DNA of 64,000 nt from Xanthomonas sp. CFBP 8443 (GCF_025666195.1 NZ_CP102592.1:3472001-3536000), one strand, 5' to 3'. Shown: positions 21,161 through 30,526, counted from the first letter of the stretch. Numbers and translations: made by a program. The notes: a model not told the origin generated them from the sequence alone.

Positions 21161-23152
21161 TTAACGCGCTGCCGCCGGCTTGGCCACTGCGCCGCCGAGC
21201 GAGCGGTTCAGGAACGCCAGCAGTTTGGTGTAGTACTCGCGGCGGTGCTCCTCGGTGTAGAAACCGTGGCCTTCGGTCGGCACGTACAGCGTTTCCACCG
21301 GTACCCCGGCCTTCTTCAGCGCCGCCTCCATCTTCTTGGAATGCGCGATCGGCGCGCGCTCGTCCTCGCCGCCGGCAGCCAGGAACACCGGCACCTTGAT
21401 CCGGTCGGCCAGGTTCACCGGCGACACCGCGGCCAATGCGCTGCTCGGCCCCATCCATTCGCGCAGGAAGGTCTCGCTAGAATCGCGCTGCTGCATGTCG
21501 CCCTTGGCATACATCATCGGCAGATCGTAGACGCCGATGTAGCCGGCGGCGCAGCGGTACAGCGCCGGTTCCTTGGCCACGCCCATCAGCGACGCATAGG
21601 CGCCGTAGCTGGCGCCGTACATGCAGATGCGCTCGGGATCGGCGATGCCCTGGGCGATCGCCCAGCGCGTGGCGTCGGTCACGTCGTCCTGCATCGCGCC
21701 GCCCCACTGCTGCGCACCGGCCTGGTGGAAAGCGCGCCCGTAGTTGCCCGAGCCGCGATAGTTGACCTGCAGCACCGCATAGCCGGCCTGGGCCAGCATC
21801 TGCGCATCCTGGTCGAACAGGCCCTCGTCGAAGACACCGAACGGCCCGCCGTGCGGCATCACCACCATCGGCACCTTGCCTGCCGCGGCCGCCGCAGGCA
21901 GCGTCACGAAGCCATGCAACTGCATGCCGTCGCGCGCCTGCAGCGCGATCGGCCGCACGTCCGCCAGCGCCGCCTGCGGCAGCGTGGCGCGGCGCGCGAA
22001 CACGAAATCGGCCTTCTTCGCCACGTTGTCGAACAGGTAGAACTGGCCGGGATTGCGTCCGGACTGGACCTCCACCAGGTTCAGCCGACCGTCGCGGGTG
22101 CTGGAGGTGACGTAGACCGACTGCCCGGGGAACGCGGCTTCCAGCGCCCGTTGGGTCTTCGCCTCGGGCGAGGCCGGATCGAAGAACAGGCTGCGCGGCT
22201 TGTCCGCCAGGAACTCGACACCCACCGGAATACGGGTGCCATAGCGATAGATGATCCGGTGCGGGTCGGCCAGCGCATCGCGCGCGACCACCTTGCGCTC
22301 GCCGCTGTCCGCGTTCCAGGCCTCGATCGCATCGGGGCCGCTGGCCCGCTCGACCAGCAGATAAGCGGTACGCCCGTCTTCGGAAAAACCGATCGGGTGT
22401 TCGACGTGATGGCTGACGTTCTCGTCGTTGAGCAGGCGCCAGTCGCCGCCCTGCGCGTCGCGATAGAACAGCTTGCTGACATTGTCCTCATCGGCGCCGA
22501 CAGCGAAACGGACCTTGCCCTGCGCATCGCTGAAGAAGTCGGCGCGGCGGACCTTCGGCGAGCCGATCAGCGGACGCCGACGGCCCGTGTACACGTCCAG
22601 GATCTCGGCGCGGCTGTACGGGTCCTTGCTGACGCTGAAGGGACGCACCTGGATGGCCACATTGTGGTCGTCCCCGGGCAGTGGCCCGATCATGTCCGCG
22701 ATGACGTCCTCGACCTTCTTGGTCTGGATCAGCGAGCCCGGGCTGTCGCCGGTGACCCGCTGGCCCACCAACAGGTCGGCCGCGCCGCCGTCGGCATTGA
22801 TCGCGAACAGCTCGCCAGTACCCCGCGGCAGGTCCATCGCGCCGATCTTCTCGGCCATGCTGAACAGCACGCGCGTGTCGTTGACCCACTCGAAGGCGGA
22901 GACGTGGCTGTTCTTTTCCATCGAAAAAGTGCCCACGATCTTGCTGTCGGAACGGCGCATGATCGCCAGCGCGGTCCGGTCCTGCATCGGCACCGTCGCC
23001 GCCAGAAACTCGCCGGTCGGCGACAGTTTCAGTTTGGCGATCGCGCCCCTCTTCAGGAACGGATCCAGATCCACCTGCGCTTGCGCGCTCCCCATCCCCA
23101 TTCCCATTCCCAGCAAACAACACAATACGACTGCCCCCAGTCTTCCGCTCAT
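21161..23152 (-). CDS. S9 family peptidase, secreted (tandem copy 1)
   Basis: 663-residue prolyl-oligopeptidase-type serine peptidase with a Sec signal (MSGRLGAVVLCCLLGMGMGMGSAQA). Beta-propeller about residues 30-390, then an alpha/beta-hydrolase. Nucleophile S515 in GASYGAYA, acid in GGEDERAPI, His in PTEGHGFY. GGGGGAAGAG stands before the ATG. It is a close paralogue of the gene at 23522-25507: signal peptide, catalytic domain and C-terminus (RSLGGAVAKPAAAR) are nearly identical, while the propellers differ more. The pair looks like a tandem duplication with later change in substrate-gating parts. Confidence 0.92.
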   Translation of the reverse strand: MSGRLGAVVLCCLLGMGMGMGSAQAQVDLDPFLKRGAIAKLKLSPTGEFLAATVPMQDRTALAIMRRSDSKIVGTFSMEKNSHVSAFEWVNDTRVLFSMAEKIGAMDLPRGTGELFAINADGGAADLLVGQRVTGDSPGSLIQTKKVEDVIADMIGPLPGDDHNVAIQVRPFSVSKDPYSRAEILDVYTGRRRPLIGSPKVRRADFFSDAQGKVRFAVGADEDNVSKLFYRDAQGGDWRLLNDENVSHHVEHPIGFSEDGRTAYLLVERASGPDAIEAWNADSGERKVVARDALADPHRIIYRYGTRIPVGVEFLADKPRSLFFDPASPEAKTQRALEAAFPGQSVYVTSSTRDGRLNLVEVQSGRNPGQFYLFDNVAKKADFVFARRATLPQAALADVRPIALQARDGMQLHGFVTLPAAAAAGKVPMVVMPHGGPFGVFDEGLFDQDAQMLAQAGYAVLQVNYRGSGNYGRAFHQAGAQQWGGAMQDDVTDATRWAIAQGIADPERICMYGASYGAYASLMGVAKEPALYRCAAGYIGVYDLPMMYAKGDMQQRDSSETFLREWMGPSSALAAVSPVNLADRIKVPVFLAAGGEDERAPIAHSKKMEAALKKAGVPVETLYVPTEGHGFYTEEHRREYYTKLLAFLNRSLGGAVAKPAAAR

Positions 23153-23521
23153 CTCTTCCCCCTGTCCATGTCGGTTGGCTTGCCGGCGGAGTGTAATACG
23201 GCGCGAACGCAGCAGCGCTGCGCAAAGCGAGTGCCGGCGGCAAACGGCGTACGCACACGTTGCCGGCAAGGCGCATCCTGCGCGCGGGCACATGGAAATG
23301 CCCAAGCGCCGGCGTTGCGGCTATCTGCACGCGCACGCGAACGACCTGACAACATATGCCAGACCCGCTACGCAAAACGCGCTGAGCTGGGCGACGCCGG
23401 CAACGGCGGCACGCGGCGATGCCGCGCCGCGGCAGTTGTGCCCAACGCTGCAGCCGTGCGCGACCCTGCCTGCGAACGGGCCACGCCGCACCATCGGGCG
23501 GCGTGGCGCATCCGACGCCCG
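23153..23521. other. Intergenic region between the duplicated peptidases
   Basis: 369 bases. The first 60 or so resemble the region upstream of the second copy (GAGTGTAATACGGCGC is shared at about 23192 and 25547), so the promoter was probably duplicated with the gene. No other feature is clear. Confidence 0.55.
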
Positions 23522-25507
23522 CTAGCGTGCCGCCGCAGGCTTGGCCACTGCGCCGCCGAGCGAACGGCTCAGGAACGCCAGCAGCCTGGTGTAGTACTCG
23601 CGCTGGTGCGCCTCGGTGTAGAAGCCGTGGCCCTCGGTCGGCACGTACAGCGTCTCCACCGGTACACCGGCGCTCTTCAGCGCCGCTTCCATCTTCTTGG
23701 AATGCGCGATCGGCGCGCGCTCGTCCTCGCCGCCGGCAGCCAGGAACACCGGCACCTTGATCCGGTCGGCCAGGTTCACCGGCGACACTGCGGCAAGCGC
23801 ATCGCGTGGACCCAGCCATTCGTGCAGGTAGGCTTCGCCGGACGCACGGGTCTGGATGTCGCCCTTGACGTACATCATCGGCAGGTCATAGACGCCGACA
23901 TAGCCGGCCGCGCAGCGGTACAGCGACGGCTCCTTGGCCACGCCCATCAATGACGCGTAGGCGCCGTAACTGGCGCCGTACAGACAGATGCGTCCCGCAT
24001 CGGCGATGCCCTGCTGGATCGCCCAGCGCGTGGCATCGGTCACGTCGTCCTGCATCGTGCCGCCCCACTGCCACGCGCCGGCCTGTTGGAAGGCGCGCCC
24101 GTAGTTGCCCGAACCGCGGTAGTTGATCTGCAGCACCGCGTAACCGGCCTGGGCCAGCAGTTGTGCGTCGTTGTCGAAGGTCCATTTGTCGAACTCTCCA
24201 AACGGCCCGCCGTGCGGCATCACCACGGTGGCGAGCTTTTTCCTGTCGCCGCCAGGCGGCAGGGTCAGGAAACCGTGCAAGACCTGTCCGTCGCGCGCCG
24301 TCACCGAGATGGGTTGCGCCGAGGCCGATTTCTCCGGGTCGAACCAGGCGCGCCGGCTGAAGATGCGGTCGGCCTTCTTGGCCGCGGCATCGAATAGGTA
24401 GAAATCGCCGGGATTGCGGTCCGAATAGGTTTCCACCAGGGCCAGCCGGCCATCGCGCGTGCTGGAGGTGACGAAGACCGCCTGCCCAGGAAACACGGCC
24501 TGCAGGCTACGATACATCCTGGCTTCCGGCGACGCCTCGTCGAAGAACAAGGTCTTGGGCTTGTCGCCGACGACGAAGATGCCCACCGGAATGTTCGTAT
24601 CGTTGCGATAGATGATCCGGTAAGGGTCGGTCGCCGCATCGCGGGCGACCAGCTTGCGCTCGCCGCTTTCCGCATTCCACGATTCGACCGCGTCGCTGCC
24701 GCTCGGCTTTTCCACACGGAGATAGGCAACGCGTCCATCCGCGGAGAAACCCAGCGGCTGTTCGACATGATGACTGAGGTTCTCGTCGTTGATCAGCCGC
24801 CAGTCCCCGCCCTTGGCGTCGCGGTAATAGAGTTTGCTGGCGTTGTCGGTATCGGCGCCCAGCGCAAACCGCACCATGCCTTGCGGATCGGTATGAAAGC
24901 TCGCGCGGCGCACGGGCGTGCTGGCCAGCGGGCGCCGGCGGCCGCTGTAGACGTCCAGCAGTTCGGCGCGGGTGTAAGGATCGTCGCTGTTGAAGGGCCA
25001 TATCGTGACGACGACATTGCGCTCGTCGTCGGGCAAGGTGCCGGCCAGAAAAGCGGCGACCGACTCCACCTTCTTCGGCTGGATCCGCGTCCCCGGCCCC
25101 TTGCTGGCGACGCGAAATCCGACCAGCAGTTCGGCGGCGGTGCCGTCGGCATTCATGGCGAACAGTTCGCCCGTGGGAACCGGTTTGTCCAACGCACCGA
25201 ACTTTTCGGCCAACGCGATCAGCAGACGCCCGTCGCCGATCCAGGTGAAATCCGAGACGTGGGAATTCTTGCCCAACGCGAAACTGCCTACGGTCTTGTT
25301 GTCGGAACGACGTATCACCGTCAGCGCGGTCTTGTCCTCCATCGGCACCGTCGCCGCCAGGAACTCGCCGGTCGGCGACAGCTTCAGGTCGGTGACGTCG
25401 TCCTTCCTGAGGAACGGTTCAAGATCCACCTGCGCCTGCGCGCTCCCCATTCCGATTCCCATTCCCAGCACACAGCACAACGCGACTGCCCCCAGTCTCC
25501 CGCTCAT
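23522..25507 (-). CDS. S9 family peptidase, secreted (tandem copy 2)
   Basis: 661-residue paralogue of the preceding gene, same strand. Sec signal MSGRLGAVALCCVLGMGIGMGSAQA. Catalytic S513 in GASYGAYA, with GGEDERAPI and PTEGHGFY as the other triad regions. Long identical stretches occur in the hydrolase half (for example NLADRIKVPVFLAAGGEDER), whereas the propeller half shows scattered substitutions. The separate upstream region, with the same GAGTGTAATACGGCGC block, suggests each copy has its own promoter. The products probably work in the periplasm on short peptides with different preferences. Confidence 0.92.
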   Translation of the reverse strand: MSGRLGAVALCCVLGMGIGMGSAQAQVDLEPFLRKDDVTDLKLSPTGEFLAATVPMEDKTALTVIRRSDNKTVGSFALGKNSHVSDFTWIGDGRLLIALAEKFGALDKPVPTGELFAMNADGTAAELLVGFRVASKGPGTRIQPKKVESVAAFLAGTLPDDERNVVVTIWPFNSDDPYTRAELLDVYSGRRRPLASTPVRRASFHTDPQGMVRFALGADTDNASKLYYRDAKGGDWRLINDENLSHHVEQPLGFSADGRVAYLRVEKPSGSDAVESWNAESGERKLVARDAATDPYRIIYRNDTNIPVGIFVVGDKPKTLFFDEASPEARMYRSLQAVFPGQAVFVTSSTRDGRLALVETYSDRNPGDFYLFDAAAKKADRIFSRRAWFDPEKSASAQPISVTARDGQVLHGFLTLPPGGDRKKLATVVMPHGGPFGEFDKWTFDNDAQLLAQAGYAVLQINYRGSGNYGRAFQQAGAWQWGGTMQDDVTDATRWAIQQGIADAGRICLYGASYGAYASLMGVAKEPSLYRCAAGYVGVYDLPMMYVKGDIQTRASGEAYLHEWLGPRDALAAVSPVNLADRIKVPVFLAAGGEDERAPIAHSKKMEAALKSAGVPVETLYVPTEGHGFYTEAHQREYYTRLLAFLSRSLGGAVAKPAAAR

Positions 25508-25714
25508 CCTGATCCCCTGTATCCATGTTGGTTTGGCTTGCGGGCAGAGTGTAATACGGCGCTGGCCCGCCGTAGCGGTCGCGTTGTCGGCCGATCGATG
25601 CAAGCGCGTCGTCGCTGGCGAAAGCGCCATGGGGCCTCACCCATTGCCCAACGCTTCGGGTCCGGCGAGCGCTGCGGCGCTGAGGCGCGGGGCGCGCGGC
25701 AGCGCAGCGCGCGC

Positions 25715-26608
25715 TCAGAACACATGCACATACCCCAACACGATGCGCGACTGCAGCGCGCCACCGACCAGCGGGCTGTCGCGGATCTGCGCACCGAGGC
25801 GATCCACGCCCACATCGAGGAACAGCGAATCGCGATGCGCGACGCGGTGGGCCGCGCGCAACCCGGCTTCCACATCGACGCTGGCGCCGGGGCGATACGG
25901 CAGGCGCTGCGCGCGCGCCTCCTGTGGCCGCACGCCGTAGTAATAGTCCACGTAGCGGCGATCCAGCCACGCCGCGCCCAGCCGCGGAGTCAATTCGAAC
26001 AGGCCGAGATCGAAGACATGCTCGATCGAGATGGCGACGCGCTGCCCGCGGCTGTAGCCGGACACGTCGTGCATCCACTCCAGCGTGGTGTCGGCGATGC
26101 CGGTGCGCCACGTGCCCGAGCCGCCCAGCCACAGGCGATCCTTGCGCTGCCGCATGCCGTCCAGCGACGGCGAGTCCGCTGCGTCGTAGCCGTCGTGGGA
26201 CAACCGCGTGGTCAGCGAGAACGCCACCGCTCCCAGCGACGGCAGGTTCAGGCTCAGCGACGGGCCGTACACGCTCCACCACTTGCTCTCGTAGACCAGC
26301 AGCGGCAGCGCGACGACCTCCGGCTCGACGCCGCGATACGGCTTGTGCATCGTCAGCGCGGCCATGCCCAGGCCCCAGCGCGAGCCACGCGCCGGCGCAC
26401 TGCTGTCGTCGTCCGCGGCGGCCCATGCCGCGCGAATCGGCAGCACCAGCAGCGCGACCAGCACGATCGCCGCGACCACGCCGCGCCAGAACAGCGCCGC
26501 CGGCGGCGTGCGCCGACGCGGCGGCAGGTCGGGAAGATCGTACAGCGCCTGCAATCCAGGACGCAGGCTGTGCGGAAGGCGTGGCGGAGCGGGTCGACGC
26601 GGGCGCAT
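25715..26608 (-). CDS. MipA/OmpV family outer-membrane protein
   Basis: 297-residue probable outer-membrane beta-barrel of the MipA/OmpV family (members scaffold murein enzymes or act as porin-like proteins). The N-terminus has about 40 Arg/Pro-rich residues before a hydrophobic segment (VVAAIVLVALLVLPIRAAWA), an unusually long signal region; a shorter start may be used but no clear ATG is present. The mature part has alternating aromatic strands and ends in VLGYVHVF, with the terminal Phe typical of outer-membrane barrels. It reads on the minus strand before the duplicated peptidases and is separated from them by 207 bases. Confidence 0.75.
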   Translation of the reverse strand: MRPRRPAPPRLPHSLRPGLQALYDLPDLPPRRRTPPAALFWRGVVAAIVLVALLVLPIRAAWAAADDDSSAPARGSRWGLGMAALTMHKPYRGVEPEVVALPLLVYESKWWSVYGPSLSLNLPSLGAVAFSLTTRLSHDGYDAADSPSLDGMRQRKDRLWLGGSGTWRTGIADTTLEWMHDVSGYSRGQRVAISIEHVFDLGLFELTPRLGAAWLDRRYVDYYYGVRPQEARAQRLPYRPGASVDVEAGLRAAHRVAHRDSLFLDVGVDRLGAQIRDSPLVGGALQSRIVLGYVHVF

Positions 26609-26773
26609 GGGAGTGTCCTGATCGTGAAAAACGGAACGGGGAACGGACCTGCGCGCGTTGGCGAAAATCCTGCGGCGACGCGGCGGACGCAGCAACAGCA
26701 AGAAATCAGCGCACGCTGCACATCGGCGATGGCGTTGACCACGTAGCGGCGTAACCCGCGCACCGCAATGGCA

Positions 26774-27436
26774 CTAGTCCAGGCGCGCGACCAGCTCCTG
26801 GGCGCCCTTGCGGATCCCTGCCTTCGCCGCACCCAGGCCGCCGATGCTGGCCTTGACGTTCAACGCGTTCGGATACTGCTTGGACACGTAGGCGCTGAGC
26901 AGGCGGTTGTTGGTGGCGTCGTAGATCTCCACCGCATAGCTGACCGAACCGGACAAGGCGCCTTCCTTGCCGCGGATCGACTGCACCACGTTGTACGGGC
27001 CACCGGCCAGGTCGAACTTGGTCACCGTTCCTGCCACCTGCGGCGTCTTCTTCGCGCCGGTCAGGGTCACCGCCACGCGCAGCGAACCCGGCCGCGGCCG
27101 GTCCAGCAGCGGAAAGCGCGCCTGCAGCGCGTCGCCGAAGGCGGCGCGCATGAAGTCCGCCAGCTCCGCCTTGTCCTGCTCGGAAACCTTCTGGTCGAAC
27201 TGGTTGTCCGGCCCGCGATAGATCGTCACCGGCGCGACCACCGCGCTGTCGTAGTCGCGCCAGTCGGCTCCGGCCGAATAGTCGTAGGGAACCCGGCCGG
27301 AGCGGTCGCCGAGGGTGGGCCGCAACTGCTGTGACGAGGCCAGCCCGGCGTAGGCGACCGGGCGCGTACTGGCGCAACCGGCCGCGCCCAGGCTGATCGC
27401 CAGCGCCAATGCGGACAGCCAAACGGAATGTTTCAT
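26774..27436 (-). CDS. DUF3313-like lipoprotein
   Basis: 220-residue predicted lipoprotein: signal MKHSVWLSALALAISLGAAGC with C21 as the lipidated residue. The mature domain (LRPTLGDRSGRVPYDYSAGADWRDYDSAVVAPVTIY and the later VSYAVEIYDATNNRLLSAYVSKQYP) resembles DUF3313, function unknown. It is transcribed divergently from the TetR gene at 27622, and a palindromic operator lies in the 185 bases between them. The TetR protein therefore probably controls this gene. Confidence 0.75.
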   Translation of the reverse strand: MKHSVWLSALALAISLGAAGCASTRPVAYAGLASSQQLRPTLGDRSGRVPYDYSAGADWRDYDSAVVAPVTIYRGPDNQFDQKVSEQDKAELADFMRAAFGDALQARFPLLDRPRPGSLRVAVTLTGAKKTPQVAGTVTKFDLAGGPYNVVQSIRGKEGALSGSVSYAVEIYDATNNRLLSAYVSKQYPNALNVKASIGGLGAAKAGIRKGAQELVARLD

Positions 27437-27532
27437 GGGAGAGCCCTTTCGTGGATTCGGGAAAGCCGCACCGAGTAGTGGTGCACGGACGTAGCGGCGG
27501 GCGTCGCGACGACGCGCGTCGCCGCCACTTAA

Positions 27533-27557
27533 AATAAACCATACCGTACGGTTTATT
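27533..27557. promoter_or_regulatory. Palindromic operator between the lipoprotein and TetR genes
   Basis: AATAAACC (27533-27540) and GGTTTATT (27550-27557) are perfect inverted arms around ATACCGTAC; the inner ACCGTACGGT is itself palindromic. This is the size and symmetry of a TetR-family binding site and lies between two divergent genes. The AT-rich bases are also suited to promoter -10 elements on either strand. Confidence 0.75.
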
Positions 27558-27621
27558 ATTAGAAGCGATTTCCCCCACTGTCAAGGAAAATGTACAGTTG
27601 GGTTCACTTATAGGAGGCGCA

Positions 27622-28302
27622 ATGAAGGTTCGAACCGAGGCACGACGCGAGGCCATCGTCGAGGCGGCGAGGCACCTGTTCCAGGAACTGGGCTACGAGC
27701 GCGCCTCGATGAACGAGCTGGCGAAACGGTTGGGCGGCTCCAAGGCCACCCTGTACGGCTATTTCGCGTCCAAGGAGGAGTTGTTCAGCGCTGTGGTCCG
27801 CGCCGCCGCGACCGCGCATCTGTCCGACGCGATCCAGCGCTTGCAGTCGCCCCGCGCCGGCCAGAGCGATCTGCGCTCGATGCTGCTGCACTTCGGCGAG
27901 TGCATGCTGCGGGTGGTGAGCAACGATGCCATCGCCATCGCGGTCTACCGCATGGTGGTGGCCGAGGCGGGCCGCTCCGACGTCGGCCAGCTGTTCTACC
28001 AGGCCGGCCCCAGCGAATCGGTGGCCGCAGTGGCCGCGGTACTGGAAGCGGCGATGGCGCGCGGCGAACTGCGCCAGAGCGACCCGACCATCGCCGCGCT
28101 GCATTTCCTGGCCTTGCTCACCGCAGAAGTGGATGTGCGCATCTACCAGCGCGATCCCCCGCCGCTGCCGCCCTCGACCGTGCGCAAGATGGTGGAACGC
28201 GCGGTCGAGATGTTCCTGTTCGGCGCCGCACCGCGGCAGGCGGCCAGCGCCGCTTCGACTACGGCCGGCAAGCCTGCGGCGCGCAAGCGCGCGCGCGCCT
28301 GA
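27622..28302 (+). CDS. TetR/AcrR family transcriptional regulator
   Basis: 226-residue repressor. N-terminal helix-turn-helix (AARHLFQELGYERASMNELAKRLGGSKATLYGYFASKEELF, residues about 15-55) and an all-helical ligand domain of the AcrR type (TetR_C-like, LHFLALLTAEVDVRIYQRDPPPL). The C-terminal tail is Ala/Lys/Arg-rich. TAGGAGG lies 4 bases before the ATG. It diverges from a lipoprotein gene across a palindrome, so it is likely to repress itself and the lipoprotein. The ligand is unknown. Confidence 0.9.
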   Translation: MKVRTEARREAIVEAARHLFQELGYERASMNELAKRLGGSKATLYGYFASKEELFSAVVRAAATAHLSDAIQRLQSPRAGQSDLRSMLLHFGECMLRVVSNDAIAIAVYRMVVAEAGRSDVGQLFYQAGPSESVAAVAAVLEAAMARGELRQSDPTIAALHFLALLTAEVDVRIYQRDPPPLPPSTVRKMVERAVEMFLFGAAPRQAASAASTTAGKPAARKRARA

Positions 28303-28369
28303 GCGCAAGCCCGAGCTGCCCGCAGCGGAGGATTCGCATCACGGCCGGCGACGTCGCAGCGCGGCGACG

Positions 28370-29377
28370 TCACCTATCCCTCGGCGCACCCGTCGACCCG
28401 CGCAACATCAAGCTGAAATCCAGCGTCTGCTGAAGCGGCACGTCCACATTCTCGATGATGGCGAGCAGCAGGTTGACCGCGCGGACGCCGATCTCCCGCA
28501 TGGGTTGCCGGATGGTCGTCAATGGCGGCGTGAGGTAACTGGACGATGCCAGGTCGTCGAAGCCGACGATGGACAGGTCGTCCGGCACGCGAATGCCCAG
28601 GTCCCGGCAGGCCGCCAGGGCGCCCAACGCCATCTGGTCGCTGAAGCAGAACATCGCGGTCGGCACGGGCGCGCGGGCCAGTAGCGCCATCGCGGCCGCA
28701 TGGCCGGATTCCACGGAGAAATCGCCCGGCACGACGCTCAGGTTGCGCAGGCGGCCGCGCGCCTTGCCGGCGGCCCGGACCCCTTCCAGCCGTTGCTGGT
28801 GCAGGGGATTGTCGGGCGGGCCGCCCACCACGGCAATCCGCTCGTGCCCCAGCCCATACAGATGTTCCATCACGGCGCGCGCGGCGGCCGCGTTGTCGAT
28901 GTGGACGCTGGGGATGCCCAGCGCCGGGTCGAACTCGCAGCCGTTAACCACCGGCGCGGCGGCGCCCAGCTGCTTGACGATCGCGCGCGCCGTCGGCGGC
29001 AGGCGGTGCCCCAGCACGATCAGGCCGTCCGCCTCGTTGCGCCGGAGCATCTGCGCGTAGCGCTCCTCGCGGTCGGGCTGGTGCTGGGTATCGCCCAGCA
29101 GGACGGCGTAACCGACGGCCTGCGCCGCTTCCTCCGCGCCTTGCAGGATCTGCGCGAAGAATGGATTGGCGATGTCCGGGACGGTGACCAGGATCTTGCC
29201 GCTGCGCTGGGTCTTGAGCGTCCTGGCGACCGTGTTGGGGACATAGCCCAGCGCGGCGGCGGCCTGCTCGATGCGCGTGCGCGTGGCCGGCAGGACTTTT
29301 TCCGGCCGGGACAGCGCGCGCGACACCGTGCCGGCGGAGACGCCGACGTGCTTTGCGATGTCGTAAATGGTTGCCAT
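28370..29377 (-). CDS. LacI family regulator of the glycoside cluster
   Basis: 335-residue sugar-responsive repressor. The DNA-binding domain is TIYDIAKHVGVSAGTVSRALSRPEKV, with the hinge helix around ALGYVPNTVARTLK, followed by a periplasmic-binding-protein-like effector domain ending in FDDLASSSYLTPPLTTIRQP. It is divergent from the operon beginning at 29474; the palindrome ATGCAATCGATTGCAT lies 67 bases upstream of its start, and an almost identical palindrome precedes the converging operon at 38112. It most likely represses both operons and perhaps itself, released by a sugar or keto-sugar. Confidence 0.92.
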   Translation of the reverse strand: MATIYDIAKHVGVSAGTVSRALSRPEKVLPATRTRIEQAAAALGYVPNTVARTLKTQRSGKILVTVPDIANPFFAQILQGAEEAAQAVGYAVLLGDTQHQPDREERYAQMLRRNEADGLIVLGHRLPPTARAIVKQLGAAAPVVNGCEFDPALGIPSVHIDNAAAARAVMEHLYGLGHERIAVVGGPPDNPLHQQRLEGVRAAGKARGRLRNLSVVPGDFSVESGHAAAMALLARAPVPTAMFCFSDQMALGALAACRDLGIRVPDDLSIVGFDDLASSSYLTPPLTTIRQPMREIGVRAVNLLLAIIENVDVPLQQTLDFSLMLRGSTGAPRDR

Positions 29378-29443
29378 GACGTTCGTTCTTCTTTCTGCTG
29401 TGCAGTGCACAACGGCTCTTGCGGAAGCCCCATGCTAGGATAA

Positions 29444-29459
29444 ATGCAATCGATTGCAT
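29444..29459. promoter_or_regulatory. LacI-type operator, left end of cluster
   Basis: ATGCAATCGATTGCAT is a perfect 16-base palindrome, the classic form of LacI-family operators. It lies 14 bases before the TTG start at 29474 and overlaps the expected promoter/start region. The same 14-base core occurs at 38161-38174. Confidence 0.88.
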
Positions 29460-29473
29460 CGAGGCGAATCACG

Positions 29474-30526
29474 TTGAAAACGCTCAAGGGTCCAGCGCTG
29501 TTCCTGGCGCAGTTCATCGGCGACAACCCTCCCTTCGATCGCTTGGACACGCTGGCCGGGTGGGCTGCGGGCCTGGGCTATTCTGGCGTACAAGTGCCGA
29601 CCAGCGCGCCCCACCTGTTCGATCTGGCCCAGGCTGCGCAGAGCCAGGCGTATTGCGACGACGTCGCCGGCATGCTGGCCGGGCACGGCCTGCAGATCAC
29701 CGAGCTGTCCACCCACCTGCAGGGGCAGCTGGTCGCCGTCCACCCCGCCTACGACACCCTGTTCGACGGCTTCGCACCGCCGGACAAGCGCGGCGATCCC
29801 GCCGCCCGCCAGGCCTGGGCGGTGGAGCAGCTGCTGTTGGCCGCCAAGGCCAGCCAGCGGCTGGGGCTGACAGCGCATGCCACGTTCTCCGGTGCATTGG
29901 CCTGGCCTTACTTCTATCCCTGGCCGCAGCGTCCGCCGGGCCTGGTGGACGAAGCCTTCGCCGAACTCGGCCGCCGCTGGCGCCCCATCCTGGATGCGTT
30001 CGACGCCTGCGGCGTGGACCTGTGCTTCGAGATCCACCCGGGCGAGGACCTGCACGACGGCGCGACCTTCGAGCGCTTCCTCGAGGTGGTCGACCATCAC
30101 CCGCGCGCCAAGATCCTGTACGACCCCAGCCACCTGCTGCTGCAGCAGATGGACTACCTGGGCTTCATCGACCGGTACCACGCGCGCATCGGCATCTTCC
30201 ACGTCAAGGACGCGGAGTATCGCGCCAGTGCGCGCAGCGGCGTCTATGGCGGTTACCAGGACTGGATCGATCGTCCGGGGCGGTTCCGCTCGCTCGGCGA
30301 TGGCCAGATCGACTTCAAGGCGATCTTCTCGAAGTTCGCGCAATACGATTTCCCGGGCTGGGCGGTGCTGGAGTGGGAGTGCTGCCTGAAGCATCCGGAA
30401 GACGGCGCACGCGAGGGCGCCGCGTTCATCCGCGACCACATCATCCGCGTGACCGAACGCGCCTTCGACGACTTTGCCGACAGCGGCGCCGATCCGGAAT
30501 CGCTGCGCCGCATGCTGGGGACCTGA
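29474..30526 (+). CDS. TIM-barrel sugar phosphate isomerase/epimerase-like protein (cytoplasmic)
   Basis: 350-residue xylose-isomerase-like TIM barrel without signal peptide. Probable metal ligands are in CFEIHPGEDLHDG, YDPSHL, FHVKDAEY and VLEWECCLKHPED. An in-frame ATG exists at 29444, but it lies within the LacI operator, so the TTG at 29474 (MKTLKGPALFLAQF), with GAGG 9 bases upstream, is preferred. It is first in an operon with an MFS carrier, a Gfo/Idh/MocA dehydrogenase, a second TIM barrel and a cytochrome c. A role as epimerase, isomerase or hydratase/lyase for a keto-sugar is inferred from context. Confidence 0.82.
   Translation: MKTLKGPALFLAQFIGDNPPFDRLDTLAGWAAGLGYSGVQVPTSAPHLFDLAQAAQSQAYCDDVAGMLAGHGLQITELSTHLQGQLVAVHPAYDTLFDGFAPPDKRGDPAARQAWAVEQLLLAAKASQRLGLTAHATFSGALAWPYFYPWPQRPPGLVDEAFAELGRRWRPILDAFDACGVDLCFEIHPGEDLHDGATFERFLEVVDHHPRAKILYDPSHLLLQQMDYLGFIDRYHARIGIFHVKDAEYRASARSGVYGGYQDWIDRPGRFRSLGDGQIDFKAIFSKFAQYDFPGWAVLEWECCLKHPEDGAREGAAFIRDHIIRVTERAFDDFADSGADPESLRRMLGT

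Noticed and set aside
21137..23953. A 938-codon plus-strand open frame across the duplicated peptidases
   Set aside because: Antisense shadow: both peptidases on the minus strand have signal peptides and full catalytic motifs, whereas this frame has none.
29444..29473. ATG at 29444 as the start of the first TIM-barrel gene
   Set aside because: The ATG is the first half of the LacI operator palindrome and lies at or before the expected transcription start.
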